This document shows, in pieces, positions 16,769 to 24,616 of a stretch of DNA of 31,140 bases. The notes under the pieces are model-generated. The model saw only the letters and a program-made list of their open reading frames with translations, was not told where the DNA came from and ran no database searches. Source of the stretch: a virus; IMG/VR virus record IMGVR_UViG_3300022929_000120, positions 1 through 31,140 of that record; one strand, 5' to 3'. The position numbers and the translations under genes were made by a program. How positions within the stretch are numbered: the stretch's first letter is position 1; each line of letters begins with the position of its first letter.

Positions 16769-16815
16769 TTTCATAAAACATCAAAAATATTGTAAACATT
16801 AAAAAATAACTTATT

Positions 16816-17913
16816 ATGGCCAGAAATAGAGTAATTTATCAATCGGAAGCGCTTTACGTCAGTGAGGACGCTGAGTCTACATCGGCAGTTAAACATGAAT
16901 CTTTAGAGCGTGTTCAATCTGCCAACTACAGCTTTAATATCTCTCGTCAAGATGTTAACCAATTTGGACAACTTGGAAAAGTTGGATCTATGGTTCTTGA
17001 AGCCCCTACAGTATCTATGGACACATCTTATTTGCTTACGGATGGATTCAACGAGAGAGCTTTAGGATTTTATGTCGGAACTGGAACTAACGCAACGTCA
17101 GGGTCTTTCATTTCAGGGCATTTAGCTGATGGTTCAGGTCGGAACTTTTACATCTCAACTGTTGGAGAAGGTGTTGACGCAACAGGTGTAACCCTTGCTA
17201 GCACACATGATGTTATTGGTATTGGTAATACTTACCTCACCGATTACACCTTAGATCTTTCCGTTGGTTCGCTCCCGACTGTATCTGTATCGTTTGAAGC
17301 TGCAAATATCAATTCTACAGCGGGAGGCTCTACAACTCTTCCTTCTGTAGATCAAGCTAATGGCACAGCTAAGACAGCTTCTGTAACTCTTCCAGCAGCA
17401 ACTAGTGGAGATTCAAGCCTTATTGCTCTTCGCCCCGGAGATATTAACGTAAACATATCATCTTTAGATAGCTCCACAATTGTGGATCTTTCCCCTGATT
17501 TAGATGCTGATGCAGTTCATATTCAAAGCGCTTCTCTTTCAATACCTCTTTCTAGATCATCTCTAGAAAGACTTGGCACTAAATACGCTTATGCTAGAGC
17601 TGTTGATTTCCCAATTCAAGCCACTCTTTCAGTCAACGCTGTCGTTAACGAGTTGACAGCAAAGAATTTAAGCGATATTATTGATGACGAATCTGGTTAC
17701 AATTTAACCTTGGTTCTTAATAACGAAGCAGGAGGCGCAGCTATGAAATACGAGATTAAAGGCGCTCAAATTCAAAGCGAATCATTCTCATCATCAATCG
17801 GTTCGAACAAATCTGTCGATTTGACGTTTATAACATCTATTGGTGGTCCTAACGATTTGGATAATGGAGTTTTTGTTAGTGGTTCTAACAGTGACGTAAT
17901 ATTCAGCGCTTAA
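16816..17913 (+). CDS. Major tail tube protein candidate
   Basis: Probably the subunit that stacks into the tail tube. The 365-aa protein is beta-rich, with Ser, Thr and Asn abundant and no cysteine. Signature: YLTDYTLDLSVGSLPTVSVS at residues 140-159, with HIQSASLSIPLSR and DESGYNLTLVLNNEAG toward the C-terminus. Three other proteins in the window share parts of it (5327-6121, 3294-4382, 30223-31050). This copy is preferred as the main tube because it follows the neck genes, has codons richer in G and C than its neighbours (for example GGTTCGCTCCCGACT), and ends at a strong terminator; all suggest high expression. It starts MARNRVIYQ; the leader has no strong Shine-Dalgarno. Confidence 0.7.
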   Translation: MARNRVIYQSEALYVSEDAESTSAVKHESLERVQSANYSFNISRQDVNQFGQLGKVGSMVLEAPTVSMDTSYLLTDGFNERALGFYVGTGTNATSGSFISGHLADGSGRNFYISTVGEGVDATGVTLASTHDVIGIGNTYLTDYTLDLSVGSLPTVSVSFEAANINSTAGGSTTLPSVDQANGTAKTASVTLPAATSGDSSLIALRPGDINVNISSLDSSTIVDLSPDLDADAVHIQSASLSIPLSRSSLERLGTKYAYARAVDFPIQATLSVNAVVNELTAKNLSDIIDDESGYNLTLVLNNEAGGAAMKYEIKGAQIQSESFSSSIGSNKSVDLTFITSIGGPNDLDNGVFVSGSNSDVIFSA

Positions 17914-17933
17914 ATAAAAGCTTAATCTAAAAC

Positions 17934-17966
17934 AAAAAGGGCGGTAGAAATACCGCCCTTTTTTAT
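17934..17966. terminator. Bidirectional terminator between convergent operons
   Basis: A perfect 13-bp stem, AAAAAGGGCGGTA with TACCGCCCTTTTT, is closed by a GAAA loop. A T-run follows on the plus strand and TTTTTGTTTT on the minus strand. It lies between the tail tube gene ending at 17913 and the minus-strand gene ending at 17986, and can stop transcription from both sides. Confidence 0.93.
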
Positions 17967-17985
17967 GTATAACGTTTATTTAATA

Positions 17986-18453
17986 TTAAGTATTGTCGCT
18001 ACCAGTCAAAACCACCCCATCAATTCCGCCCACCTGTTGAGGTTTAGCCTCATAGATGTTATAACGTGCCACTAAATCGTCTAGTTTAGCCTTAGAATCG
18101 TTTGCAAGACCTCTATAGACCTTGGACACCTCATTACGGTTAACGAACGTCACAGACGATTCTCCGTCCTTTAAAGATAGTATCTTATTATCGCTAGTTG
18201 AAGACGTTATCCCTCTCAGTGCATTCCTAGACTGTTTTTTATAATAACTATGTAAATAAAGCTCCTTATGAATAGACTGAGCCTCAGTATCTAAATCAGC
18301 GCCTGTCCCACTAAAGTCTTTATAGATCAAATTATTTAGTTCGCCCAAGTTGTTTTCCAGCCAAGCTTGAATAGAACCTGATGTAGCAATACCAGTATCA
18401 CTATCAAATTCATCCGTAAAGATATCAGATGCCAAATCGCTAATTACACTCAT
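17986..18453 (-). CDS. Head-tail adaptor candidate (155 aa)
   Basis: Family not firmly recognised. The 155-aa protein is predicted helical and acidic at the start (SVISDLASDIFTDEFDSDTG). SGSIQAWLENNLGELNNLI is similar in feel to the adaptor/head-completion proteins that sit under the portal. The middle region (AQSIHKELYLHSYYKKQSRN) has a basic helix, and the end carries a Val/Gly-rich tail. It is the last gene of the head operon, the usual place for the adaptor after capsid and accessory proteins. A GTGTAATAT element lies upstream at the 14-nt spacing, so it may be made separately from the 118-aa gene even though the gap is only 16 nt. Role inferred from position. Confidence 0.5.
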   Translation of the reverse strand: MSVISDLASDIFTDEFDSDTGIATSGSIQAWLENNLGELNNLIYKDFSGTGADLDTEAQSIHKELYLHSYYKKQSRNALRGITSSTSDNKILSLKDGESSVTFVNRNEVSKVYRGLANDSKAKLDDLVARYNIYEAKPQQVGGIDGVVLTGSDNT

Positions 18454-18468
18454 GCTTTATATTACACT
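18454..18468 (-). promoter_or_regulatory. GTGTAATAT element, 14 nt before ATG
   Basis: Read on the minus strand: gtgtaatat (18459-18467), then aaagc, then ATG at 18453. Same spacing as at 14905, 18826 and 31050. Probably a promoter whose transcript begins near the start codon. Confidence 0.45.
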
Positions 18469-18469
18469 A

Positions 18470-18826
18470 TTAATTATCTTTTTTCTTGGGGTTCTTATCT
18501 TTATCCCATTTCTTTTTGGCTTTCTCATCGGCATTTACTTTACCCACAGATTTAAGCATGTCTTGAATTTCTTCAGAAGCTTCAGCAAACATTTGTTTTG
18601 GGGCTGGGATAGGTGAGTTCTTAGCTTTATAAGCTCTAAACTCTTTAAGGATCACATCTCGCAATGTAGCTTTGTCATAATTTGGATTTATTCCGATTTT
18701 AGAAGCTAACCCCCTTAGTTCAGCTTTTCCACAAGAAGCTAACTTTTCCCTAAGCTCAGCTGTAGTTTCTGCGCCAAAATAGTTGTTTTGGCCATTACCA
18801 AATGATACGTTCTCAAAATTGTCCAT
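18470..18826 (-). CDS. Small head protein with SAP/HeH-like helices (118 aa)
   Basis: Function unknown. TTAELREKLASCGKAELRGL (about residues 21-40) with the following SKIGINPNYDKATLRDVILK resembles the two-helix repeat of SAP/HeH or Rho-N-like nucleic-acid-binding motifs. This is by eye and weak. A Pro-rich linker (NSPIPAPKQMF) and a strongly basic tail (KAKKKWDKDKNPKKKDN) follow, which also fits DNA binding. It lies just downstream of the capsid gene's terminator and has its own GTG-TATAAT element, so it is expressed apart from the capsid protein. It could be a head-completion or DNA-end-binding protein. Confidence 0.5.
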   Translation of the reverse strand: MDNFENVSFGNGQNNYFGAETTAELREKLASCGKAELRGLASKIGINPNYDKATLRDVILKEFRAYKAKNSPIPAPKQMFAEASEEIQDMLKSVGKVNADEKAKKKWDKDKNPKKKDN

Positions 18827-18841
18827 ATACTATTATACACA
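18827..18841 (-). promoter_or_regulatory. GTG-TATAAT promoter-like element
   Basis: Read on the minus strand: tgtgtataatagtat then ATG at 18826. It includes a perfect TATAAT five nt before the ATG. It lies directly downstream of the capsid terminator, so the following gene requires a promoter here. This is the best example of the recurring element. Confidence 0.55.
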
Positions 18842-18849
18842 TTATCTAG

Positions 18850-18893
18850 AAAAATAAACAAAAAAAAGAGCCGCCCCCGTAGGAGCGACTCTT
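18850..18893 (-). terminator. Strong terminator after the capsid gene
   Basis: Read on the minus strand: AAGAGTCGCTCC pairs with GGGGCGGCTCTT (12 bp, two G-U wobbles) around a very stable C(UACG)G tetraloop, then TTTTTTTGTTTATTTTT. It starts 17 nt after the capsid stop and separates the abundant capsid message from the two connector genes. Confidence 0.92.
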
Positions 18894-18909
18894 AATGTGG
18901 AGTTTTATA

Positions 18910-20040
18910 TTAGGCGGAAACAATACATCCGACAAGAGCGCGGTTGTCAAGAACCATGCGGCCCTCTTCAAGCGATCCGAAGTATCCAATCTTCTGTTGG
19001 CGAATGCTGTACTGATCATCAGCGATGAGGTTAAACTCACCACCAGAATCTTCGTCAACAGCAACAGCGCGAATAAGAGACTCGCGAGAGCGGTCGATAC
19101 CAATAACGAGATCGTCGTTAGTGGTGAACAACTGAGCGCCCGTAGAAGCGTCACCAGAGGTCTGAGCAGTGTCGAACACGTTAGTGAACTTCTTGCCAGC
19201 TCCAAGCTCAAGAATCTCCATAATGGAAATGCCGTAGAACTCAGGGAGACCAGCGTTGCTGTAAACACTCATACGAAGCTCGTCAGGAGCAGCAATACCG
19301 TCAGCCCCAGTTCCACCACTAGCAGCAGGGCCGTTAGAGGTGTTGATTGGGTTGTAAGCCATAGCGCGAAGCTTCTCGACGACTTCAGGAGAAACAATCA
19401 GGTCAGTGATTCCTTTAGCGGTTCCACCAGCAGGTGATCCACCAAGGAAAGAAGCCTGAATACGCTTAGCGCGAGTCATAAGCTTGTTGATATCGTCAAG
19501 GACGAAGTTCAAGCTTCCATGACCGTTTTCAAAAACGTGGTCAGTGCTGTTAGTGGTAGCTTCAGCGAGAGATCCCATAACTAAGCTAGCAGAAGTAGTT
19601 TCTTGCTTAGCGAGAATTTCCTGAGCGGCACGGGTGAAGGTCTTAGAGACAACGTCCATGCGAGACTTAGCAGCGTAACGACGATCAAAGCTAACAGCGG
19701 TATCAAGACCGTAGGTAGCAATTTTCATCTCAGATGCAGTAGGAAGCACCTGATTGGTAGGAAGACCACCAGCATGAGACTGGCTGTAAACCTTGATGTA
19801 ATCTTCGTCGTTGATGTCATAATAGAGATCAAGAGGGATCGAAGGATTGTCATCAGCGTTAAACTGAAGAGTCGTGAAAAGATTCGAAAGGGTAGGAGCT
19901 TGATTGATGACCTCTGCAAGCACAGGTCCAATAAACTCAGCAAGAGCTACTTGAGCTTCGTAAGCGACAGTGCGGTTACGAGAAGCCATAGCTTTAACCA
20001 ACTCGATTTGTTCTGGAGTTCTTTTTAAAGTGATTTTCAT
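18910..20040 (-). CDS. Major capsid protein, HK97-fold candidate
   Basis: Very likely the subunit of the icosahedral shell. The 376-aa protein follows the protease-scaffold and an accessory gene, as usual. Features fitting HK97-fold capsid proteins include an N-terminal helical arm (PEQIELVKAMASRNRTVAYE) and LAEFIGPVLAEVINQAPTLS. There is also a central helix with ITDLIVSPEVVEKLRAMAYN (spine/A-domain), a flexible Gly/Ala loop (NGPAASGGTGADGIA) and a C-terminal YFGSLEEGRMVLDNRALVG strand. Base composition is clearly more GC-rich and codons more restricted than in most of the window (GAGCGCGCGAAG-type runs), which points to high expression. A strong terminator follows. No single diagnostic motif is available, so the call rests on context, size and composition. 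Confidence 0.82.
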   Translation of the reverse strand: MKITLKRTPEQIELVKAMASRNRTVAYEAQVALAEFIGPVLAEVINQAPTLSNLFTTLQFNADDNPSIPLDLYYDINDEDYIKVYSQSHAGGLPTNQVLPTASEMKIATYGLDTAVSFDRRYAAKSRMDVVSKTFTRAAQEILAKQETTSASLVMGSLAEATTNSTDHVFENGHGSLNFVLDDINKLMTRAKRIQASFLGGSPAGGTAKGITDLIVSPEVVEKLRAMAYNPINTSNGPAASGGTGADGIAAPDELRMSVYSNAGLPEFYGISIMEILELGAGKKFTNVFDTAQTSGDASTGAQLFTTNDDLVIGIDRSRESLIRAVAVDEDSGGEFNLIADDQYSIRQQKIGYFGSLEEGRMVLDNRALVGCIVSA

Positions 20041-20059
20041 TTATCTGATTCTTTCTATA

Positions 20060-20680
20060 TTAGTTGAATTTGAAGACAAGGTACTCACCATCAAACTGAT
20101 CGGTAACACCATTCTGAGTGGTGCGGCTACCAGTTCCAAGAATGGTTCCAAAACATGCGCTATCAGTAGGAGCGCAACCAGTTACGGTTCCACCAGTAGA
20201 AGCTTTAATCCCGCTTCCGATAGCAAGGTCGCCACCAAGATCACCTTGGAAAGCAGCGCTAGCGATAGTAAAGATACCCTTAGTAGCAACAGGGACAGCC
20301 TCTCCGGGGAGAGCGGCCTGAAGCTCAGCAGCTTTTTGAGGATTGTAAAGAAGCTTCTCGCCGTTCTCGTCGTTCTTAGCAGTCTGAAGAAGAGTGATCC
20401 CAAGAGGAACATCTCCAGCTCCAGCTGGCTCAACTTGAAGGCTTACTTTTGGATACTGATTACGTCCAACAAAAGGATAATCAGTTTTTCCAAGATAGCT
20501 GTCAGTTCCATAAGAAACAGGGTCAGCAGAGAAGTCACCAGCAGAAACCTTCACGAAAGTTCCAGCATCGCCAGAACCAGCTCCAGTTGTGCTATCGAGT
20601 ACCATTCCATCGGCAACACGATAGAGATTGACGACATCATGTTCGTCATATTGTCTAAAAGGAAGAATTTTAAGTCCCAT
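20060..20680 (-). CDS. Capsid decoration or accessory protein candidate
   Basis: Probably a head structural protein made with the capsid subunit. The 206-aa protein is beta-rich and full of Gly, Ala and Thr. It opens with MGLKILPFRQYDEHDVVNLY, and its central part (GTFVKVSAGDFSADPVSYGT) resembles small trimeric decoration proteins. Two cysteines in TGCAPTDSACFG could form a disulfide or crosslink outside the cell. It is located between the scaffold and the capsid gene, with the same GC-richer codon use as the capsid gene, and this suggests near-stoichiometric amounts. It could alternatively be a head fibre or cement protein. No domain is identified with certainty. Confidence 0.6.
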   Translation of the reverse strand: MGLKILPFRQYDEHDVVNLYRVADGMVLDSTTGAGSGDAGTFVKVSAGDFSADPVSYGTDSYLGKTDYPFVGRNQYPKVSLQVEPAGAGDVPLGITLLQTAKNDENGEKLLYNPQKAAELQAALPGEAVPVATKGIFTIASAAFQGDLGGDLAIGSGIKASTGGTVTGCAPTDSACFGTILGTGSRTTQNGVTDQFDGEYLVFKFN

Positions 20681-20699
20681 AGTATTATTTTAGTTTAAG

Positions 20700-21365
20700 T
20701 TAAGAAATTTCAATGTTCTCACGGGAGAACGCTTTTTTAAATTTGTCAACAAGACTCTCTTCTTGAGAAGCAAGAGCCTCGTTATTGTTTGAGATGTCAG
20801 CATCAATTTGCTTTGCATTGTCAAGAGCTTCCTCGACATCAACTTCAGCAGAGGCTGTAGCAACACGCTTAGCAACTTCCTCATCAATACGAGCCTGAAT
20901 CTCAGCCTCGAAAGCTTCTTTATTAGCTTTGCTCTTATGCTTCCAAAGCACTTCAAGCTTATCAGAGAACGAAGCGTAAGCTTCTTCAGTCTCGTCAAGA
21001 GACTTCACTTCTTTAGCAAGGAATTCACGATCCTCATCAGCGAGGTCGAACTTGTTATCAAGATCGTCCATACGAGAATTGAAACGAGCGACAGCTTCTT
21101 CAGCTTTCTTCTCGTTTTCAAATCCGTTAATCCGCTCATTAGCTTCACTGAGCTTGCTTTCAAGCTCAGCTACAGAAGCCTTAAGGTCTTCATATTCCTT
21201 CTTAACAGCTTCCTTCTCGCTCGTAAGAGCCTCTTTCTCTTTCAAAAACTCTTCGTTCTTTTCGCGAATCGCCTCTGAAAAAGTCTGAGTCATGGAAGCT
21301 ACAGTCTCCTCACCGATTTTTTTCTCGACGAGGATCTCCTTTAGTTCATTAACAATGTTTTCCAT
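20700..21365 (-). other. Possible separate scaffold product from an internal start
   Basis: An in-frame ATG at 21363-21365 begins MENIVNELKEILVEKKIG, the first residues of the coiled-coil part, preceded by AAAGAAAATAACATAGCT on the minus strand. Lambda C/Nu3 and related phages make scaffold from such a nested start. The composition becomes GC-richer exactly from here on, like the capsid genes. Confidence 0.45.
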
Positions 21366-22160
21366 AGCTATGTTATTTTCTTTTGTTACAGTTTTTTTAT
21401 CTTTTTGTGAAAATTTATCTTGATCACTATCTTCTTGATCTTTATAGATACCTTTTACATCCGCAGCTGGATTAGAAGTGAATCCTATACCCAAAGGATA
21501 TATTTTTCCAGTAATCAACCTATAGATAGGTTCCCCTTTATCAGTTTTACCAGAACCACCATAAGCCTTTAAGAAACCATTCATTTCTTTGATCTTATGA
21601 GGGTCTGATACAATTGTGGCTTCGTTAAGCTTATCGCTTCCCACAGCCAAAACATAATCAGAGAAACCAACCTCCCAACTTGCAGATATTTTTTTATAAT
21701 AAGATTCGTCTTCAGGATCTGTAGATCTCTCTATAAGTTGCGCAAATTGTTTATTTGCAGATTTATAGACAACAGCTCCCAAAGCTATATTAAACGGATC
21801 TTTCTTATTTTCTAATTCTTGATTAGATAAAATCTTATTAGAGCCATACTCACTGAAACCAGCAGTGACAATATGCCCCACAATCTTATCTTTATTATGT
21901 TCAATATTAGTAGGCTTATGTATAAACTGATCGTTATACTTTAAAGCGGTAGCGGTATCAATACCATCACCGTTTCTGTTAAATACATTAACAACAGCAG
22001 CATTAAATGATACACCTAGAAGGTCTACATTCTTCTCAAAGTCAATGTTTTTTGGGACTAGAGAAGATAGCTCGCTTAATGAAGCCTTAGATACGAACTC
22101 ATCATCAACTTGATGAGCAAAAATTTCAGATTCAAAAGTAGTTGTATACTTATAAGGCAT
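20700..22160 (-). CDS. Prohead maturation protease fused to scaffold
   Basis: Builds and then digests the inner core of the prohead. The chosen start is ATG 22160 (MPYKYTTTFESEI), right after the stop of the preceding gene; the frame is open to 22277 but that leader reads as noise. Residues 1 to about 250 form a protease-like domain. H88 in KPTNIEHNKDKIVGHIV and S159 or S161 in KKISASWEVGFSDY fit the His and Ser of S78/T4 gp21-type prohead proteases, with the 'iiGhi' context typical after the His. From residue 266 (MENIVNELKEIL) to the end (486) it is an acidic coiled coil, the scaffold. The Met there and a visible shift to GC-richer codons suggest a second, shorter product. Catalytic residues are inferred. 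Confidence 0.75.
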   Translation of the reverse strand: MPYKYTTTFESEIFAHQVDDEFVSKASLSELSSLVPKNIDFEKNVDLLGVSFNAAVVNVFNRNGDGIDTATALKYNDQFIHKPTNIEHNKDKIVGHIVTAGFSEYGSNKILSNQELENKKDPFNIALGAVVYKSANKQFAQLIERSTDPEDESYYKKISASWEVGFSDYVLAVGSDKLNEATIVSDPHKIKEMNGFLKAYGGSGKTDKGEPIYRLITGKIYPLGIGFTSNPAADVKGIYKDQEDSDQDKFSQKDKKTVTKENNIAMENIVNELKEILVEKKIGEETVASMTQTFSEAIREKNEEFLKEKEALTSEKEAVKKEYEDLKASVAELESKLSEANERINGFENEKKAEEAVARFNSRMDDLDNKFDLADEDREFLAKEVKSLDETEEAYASFSDKLEVLWKHKSKANKEAFEAEIQARIDEEVAKRVATASAEVDVEEALDNAKQIDADISNNNEALASQEESLVDKFKKAFSRENIEIS

Positions 22161-22161
22161 T

Positions 22162-22602
22162 TTACTTTTTCTCCTTAACCTCCAGTTTTTCACCTTTTGG
22201 ATCAGGCTCTTTTTCATCATCTTTTGATAAAAGTTTCTTTTCAGCAGCTTCAGAGTCTTCCTTGCTAATCTTGCCATCCTTCTTCATCTTGTCGAGAATA
22301 GCTTTCTGAATCGCGGGTGGAAGTTTCTTTTGTTTATCAGTAAGTCCTCCCTCGCCATATTCATTCATCATAGCTCTCATCTTATCATACTGAACGCCAC
22401 AAGCTGCATAAGTATGCTTTTTGTCCATTCCTTCTGTATTAACAAGAGCTTTATCATCGGATGCGCACATGCTCATATAAGATTTATATAAACCTGCTTC
22501 TGACCCACTATACTTGCTAGCGATTGATACTTCCGCTTCCCCATTGTTAAAACTAACAGTTTTCTCAAGAGGCACTTCAATGTCTTCTGGATTAATTTTC
22601 AT
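22162..22602 (-). CDS. Unknown head-operon protein (146 aa)
   Basis: No family recognised. The protein sits between portal and protease-scaffold, and overlaps the portal stop by 11 nt. Residues 1-30 look like strands (VPLEKTVSFNNGEAEVSIAS). A middle section contains two cysteines (SMCASDDKAL, YAACGVQYDK). The C-terminal half is charged helix (LPPAIQKAILDKMKKDGKIS) with a long Lys/Glu tail (KDDEKEPDPKGEKLEVKEKK). The location suggests a minor head or portal-associated protein, possibly an internal core component removed by the protease. The gene ends 1 nt before the protease-scaffold ATG, so translation is likely coupled. Confidence 0.55.
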   Translation of the reverse strand: MKINPEDIEVPLEKTVSFNNGEAEVSIASKYSGSEAGLYKSYMSMCASDDKALVNTEGMDKKHTYAACGVQYDKMRAMMNEYGEGGLTDKQKKLPPAIQKAILDKMKKDGKISKEDSEAAEKKLLSKDDEKEPDPKGEKLEVKEKK

Positions 22603-24571
22603 GACTGTGATATAAAATTGCTGACGGGTAAACTTCTAAGTTATGCTTATTAGCTACACTTAAAACTTCATTCATAACATTTAATTCTTCAATAAGTTCG
22701 AAATTATCAATACAAGCTTCAAGGGTTTGATTCCATTCATTTTGCTTTGAGGCGCAAATAATCGACTCACAAAGCTTGTTAACCATCTCCTCTTGCTGTT
22801 CATTAAGGTCTCCACCGAACTTCTCCTCGGCTCTTTCTCTAGCTAAAGAATTAAATGCTTCCACGGCATAAATAGTACCTTGGATGTTTTGTCTAGTAAG
22901 TTTTTCGTTATCGACTGTTGTTGTCCCGTTTGGTCTTCCCGCAGATTTTGGAGTATCTACAGTTTGGGGTTCGTCGGAACCTTCACCCATCTGAGGCTCA
23001 ATCATTGGAATACCGCCAACAATTGGATTATAAAAGCCTTCTTTCCTTTGTTCTATAAAGGCTGTTTGTGCGGGAGCGATATCTTCCGCATTTGGGAACT
23101 TTCCATTATGGAACATCTCCATACCTTGTTGTGGGGTAAGGATACCAAGCTCCATGAGGCGAGTAGACACACGCATAAGCTGGGTCTCATCGCGCATGTC
23201 GATATCCTTCATAGTAGCGGTAGGATACGACTTAAACCCTAAGCTATTAGCTATCCTCTTAATCTCCCTCTGTAAGAAATCATTTAAGAAACAACTCCTA
23301 GCTTCTTTAAGGCGGTCAATGAATATTTGGGCTTTAACTTGTGTTGAATTATATTTTTCATCTCCAACAACAATATTTTGAAGACCTTGTTTAATATCTT
23401 CATTTAAAATCTGATATTTAGCTGGCCCAAGAACTTTGTTTAGATCTGGGATAACAAAATCTGCTTTAGTGGTATAATCAGAAACTAATACCCGACCAAC
23501 ACTCTCATTCTTGAAGAGACTCTGCATGGCATTGATATTGTTGGCGTTAATACCGCCTTTTTCTGGCTCAGCTCCCATAGTGATGAGAAGAATAACATTC
23601 TCAACAGTTCGGGTAATGGCTTGATCCATTTTCTTTAATTCAAGCTTAGCATTGATATCTTCTAATACTGGATATCCAAATGGCACTGCAAATGGCTCAT
23701 AATCTTGTTTCTTATAAAACGAAAAGCTAAGACGCTTGGGGTCTAACTCAATCTTGATACCATCTGTGTAATATGATCCATCTTTAATCAACTTCTTCAT
23801 CTCAGGGTCAAGAGAATCATAAATTAATTTATCTTCCTCTGTAGCTGGATTCTGTAAGCGGGAAAGCTCATATTCAGATAAAACTTTCTCATATGCCCCA
23901 ACATTAAATGTCGTAGCCCTCTTAGATACAATATCGAAAGGATTTAGTAATACATACTTAACTGGAATCTTATTAGCTGAAGGGTTAATGGCTCCAACTT
24001 GATTCATAAGTCGGGCATAATCCTCAACCTCAAACTCCCCATCAAACCTATAGATAAAGATGTTACCACTACGGTAATACTCACGGAAGTATTGATCTTT
24101 AAGGTTTTGAAGGTTAATACGCTTGAAGAACTGATTAAAGAACTCCCGACTCTTTTTTGTGCCACCCTCTAAGTAAATCTCTGTGTTTGCGAACTCAGAC
24201 ATAACGTCCACAGCGTTTCTGAACACTGATACGTTAGCGTAAGCTTTTTGACATAACTCAATACCCTCACGAACATTTACGCCATCAGCAGCATACTCAT
24301 AAGGGAGCATACCCTTACGAATACTAGAAAACCTATCAATAGTATTCCTTAAGGCTGCGGAGTTGACTCTAGCTGAACCTGAAGTTCCCGCAGTATTGAC
24401 TCTAGCTGTAGAAACCTTTTTATACGAAGCGTCAGAGGTGTAAAATGATTCGCCTAGTAATTCAGGCACATATTCTTCTTGAGAAGCTTGGCTCATAGCT
24501 AAATCTCCCAAGTTGTTGTTCTTGTTGAACTTATTCCAATAATCTGATCGTTTCGTATACTTCCTAGCCAT
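22592..24571 (-). CDS. Portal protein
   Basis: Forms the dodecameric ring at one vertex through which DNA enters and leaves. At 659 aa it has the portal layout. The N-terminal region includes ELCQKAYANVSVFRNAVDVM ('a...n..v...v...'). The clip and stem region follows, with FREYYRSGNIFIYRFDGEFE and the conserved beta segment NKIPVKYVLLNPFDIV. Then come the helical stem (ELKKMDQAITRTVENVILLI), a crown part with IKQGLQNIVVGDEKYNSTQV, and the helical wing (RLKEARSCFLNDFLQREIKR). It follows the large terminase by 45 nt, a gap containing the tgtgtaatataata element. The N-terminus carries a short 11-residue repeat (TARVNTAG, SARVNSAA). The family call is firm from context and motif order. Confidence 0.85.
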   Translation of the reverse strand: MARKYTKRSDYWNKFNKNNNLGDLAMSQASQEEYVPELLGESFYTSDASYKKVSTARVNTAGTSGSARVNSAALRNTIDRFSSIRKGMLPYEYAADGVNVREGIELCQKAYANVSVFRNAVDVMSEFANTEIYLEGGTKKSREFFNQFFKRINLQNLKDQYFREYYRSGNIFIYRFDGEFEVEDYARLMNQVGAINPSANKIPVKYVLLNPFDIVSKRATTFNVGAYEKVLSEYELSRLQNPATEEDKLIYDSLDPEMKKLIKDGSYYTDGIKIELDPKRLSFSFYKKQDYEPFAVPFGYPVLEDINAKLELKKMDQAITRTVENVILLITMGAEPEKGGINANNINAMQSLFKNESVGRVLVSDYTTKADFVIPDLNKVLGPAKYQILNEDIKQGLQNIVVGDEKYNSTQVKAQIFIDRLKEARSCFLNDFLQREIKRIANSLGFKSYPTATMKDIDMRDETQLMRVSTRLMELGILTPQQGMEMFHNGKFPNAEDIAPAQTAFIEQRKEGFYNPIVGGIPMIEPQMGEGSDEPQTVDTPKSAGRPNGTTTVDNEKLTRQNIQGTIYAVEAFNSLARERAEEKFGGDLNEQQEEMVNKLCESIICASKQNEWNQTLEACIDNFELIEELNVMNEVLSVANKHNLEVYPSAILYHSHEN

Positions 24572-24590
24572 TGCATTATTATATTACACA
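24572..24590 (-). promoter_or_regulatory. GTGTAATATAAT element before the portal gene
   Basis: Read on the minus strand: tgtgtaatataataatgca then ATG at 24571. TATAAT is included. The spacing to the ATG is 18 nt here, against 14 nt at the best sites. It lies in the 45-nt gap between terminase and portal. Confidence 0.4.
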
Positions 24591-24616
24591 AAAAGTAACT
24601 TTCTAACTTTTAAAAG

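Noticed and set aside
18895-19437. Frames of 140-180 codons on both strands over the capsid gene
   Set aside because: The minus-strand one is a frame shadow rich in Leu/Ser/Thr. The plus-strand one runs opposite the capsid gene, whose codon pattern is clearly that of the 376-aa frame.
19970-20698. Plus-strand frame of 242 codons over the capsid accessory gene
   Set aside because: Ser/Ile-rich shadow opposite the 206-aa gene. It crosses the capsid start and intergenic region without any promoter or ribosome site.
20690-20998. Minus-strand 102-codon frame rich in Leu, Lys and Arg
   Set aside because: Alternate reading of the coiled-coil scaffold end; the composition (LLKKRVLLTNLKKRS) is typical of a shifted Glu/Lys coiled coil.
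22161-22277. Upstream extension of the protease-scaffold gene
   Set aside because: The added 39 residues are very basic and overlap the end of the 146-aa gene. ATG 22160 directly follows that gene's stop.
24363-24408. Direct repeat ttgactctagctg with a 33-nt period in the portal gene
   Set aside because: Encodes a simple 11-residue duplication in a flexible N-terminal segment; too short and low-complexity to be a mobile or regulatory element.
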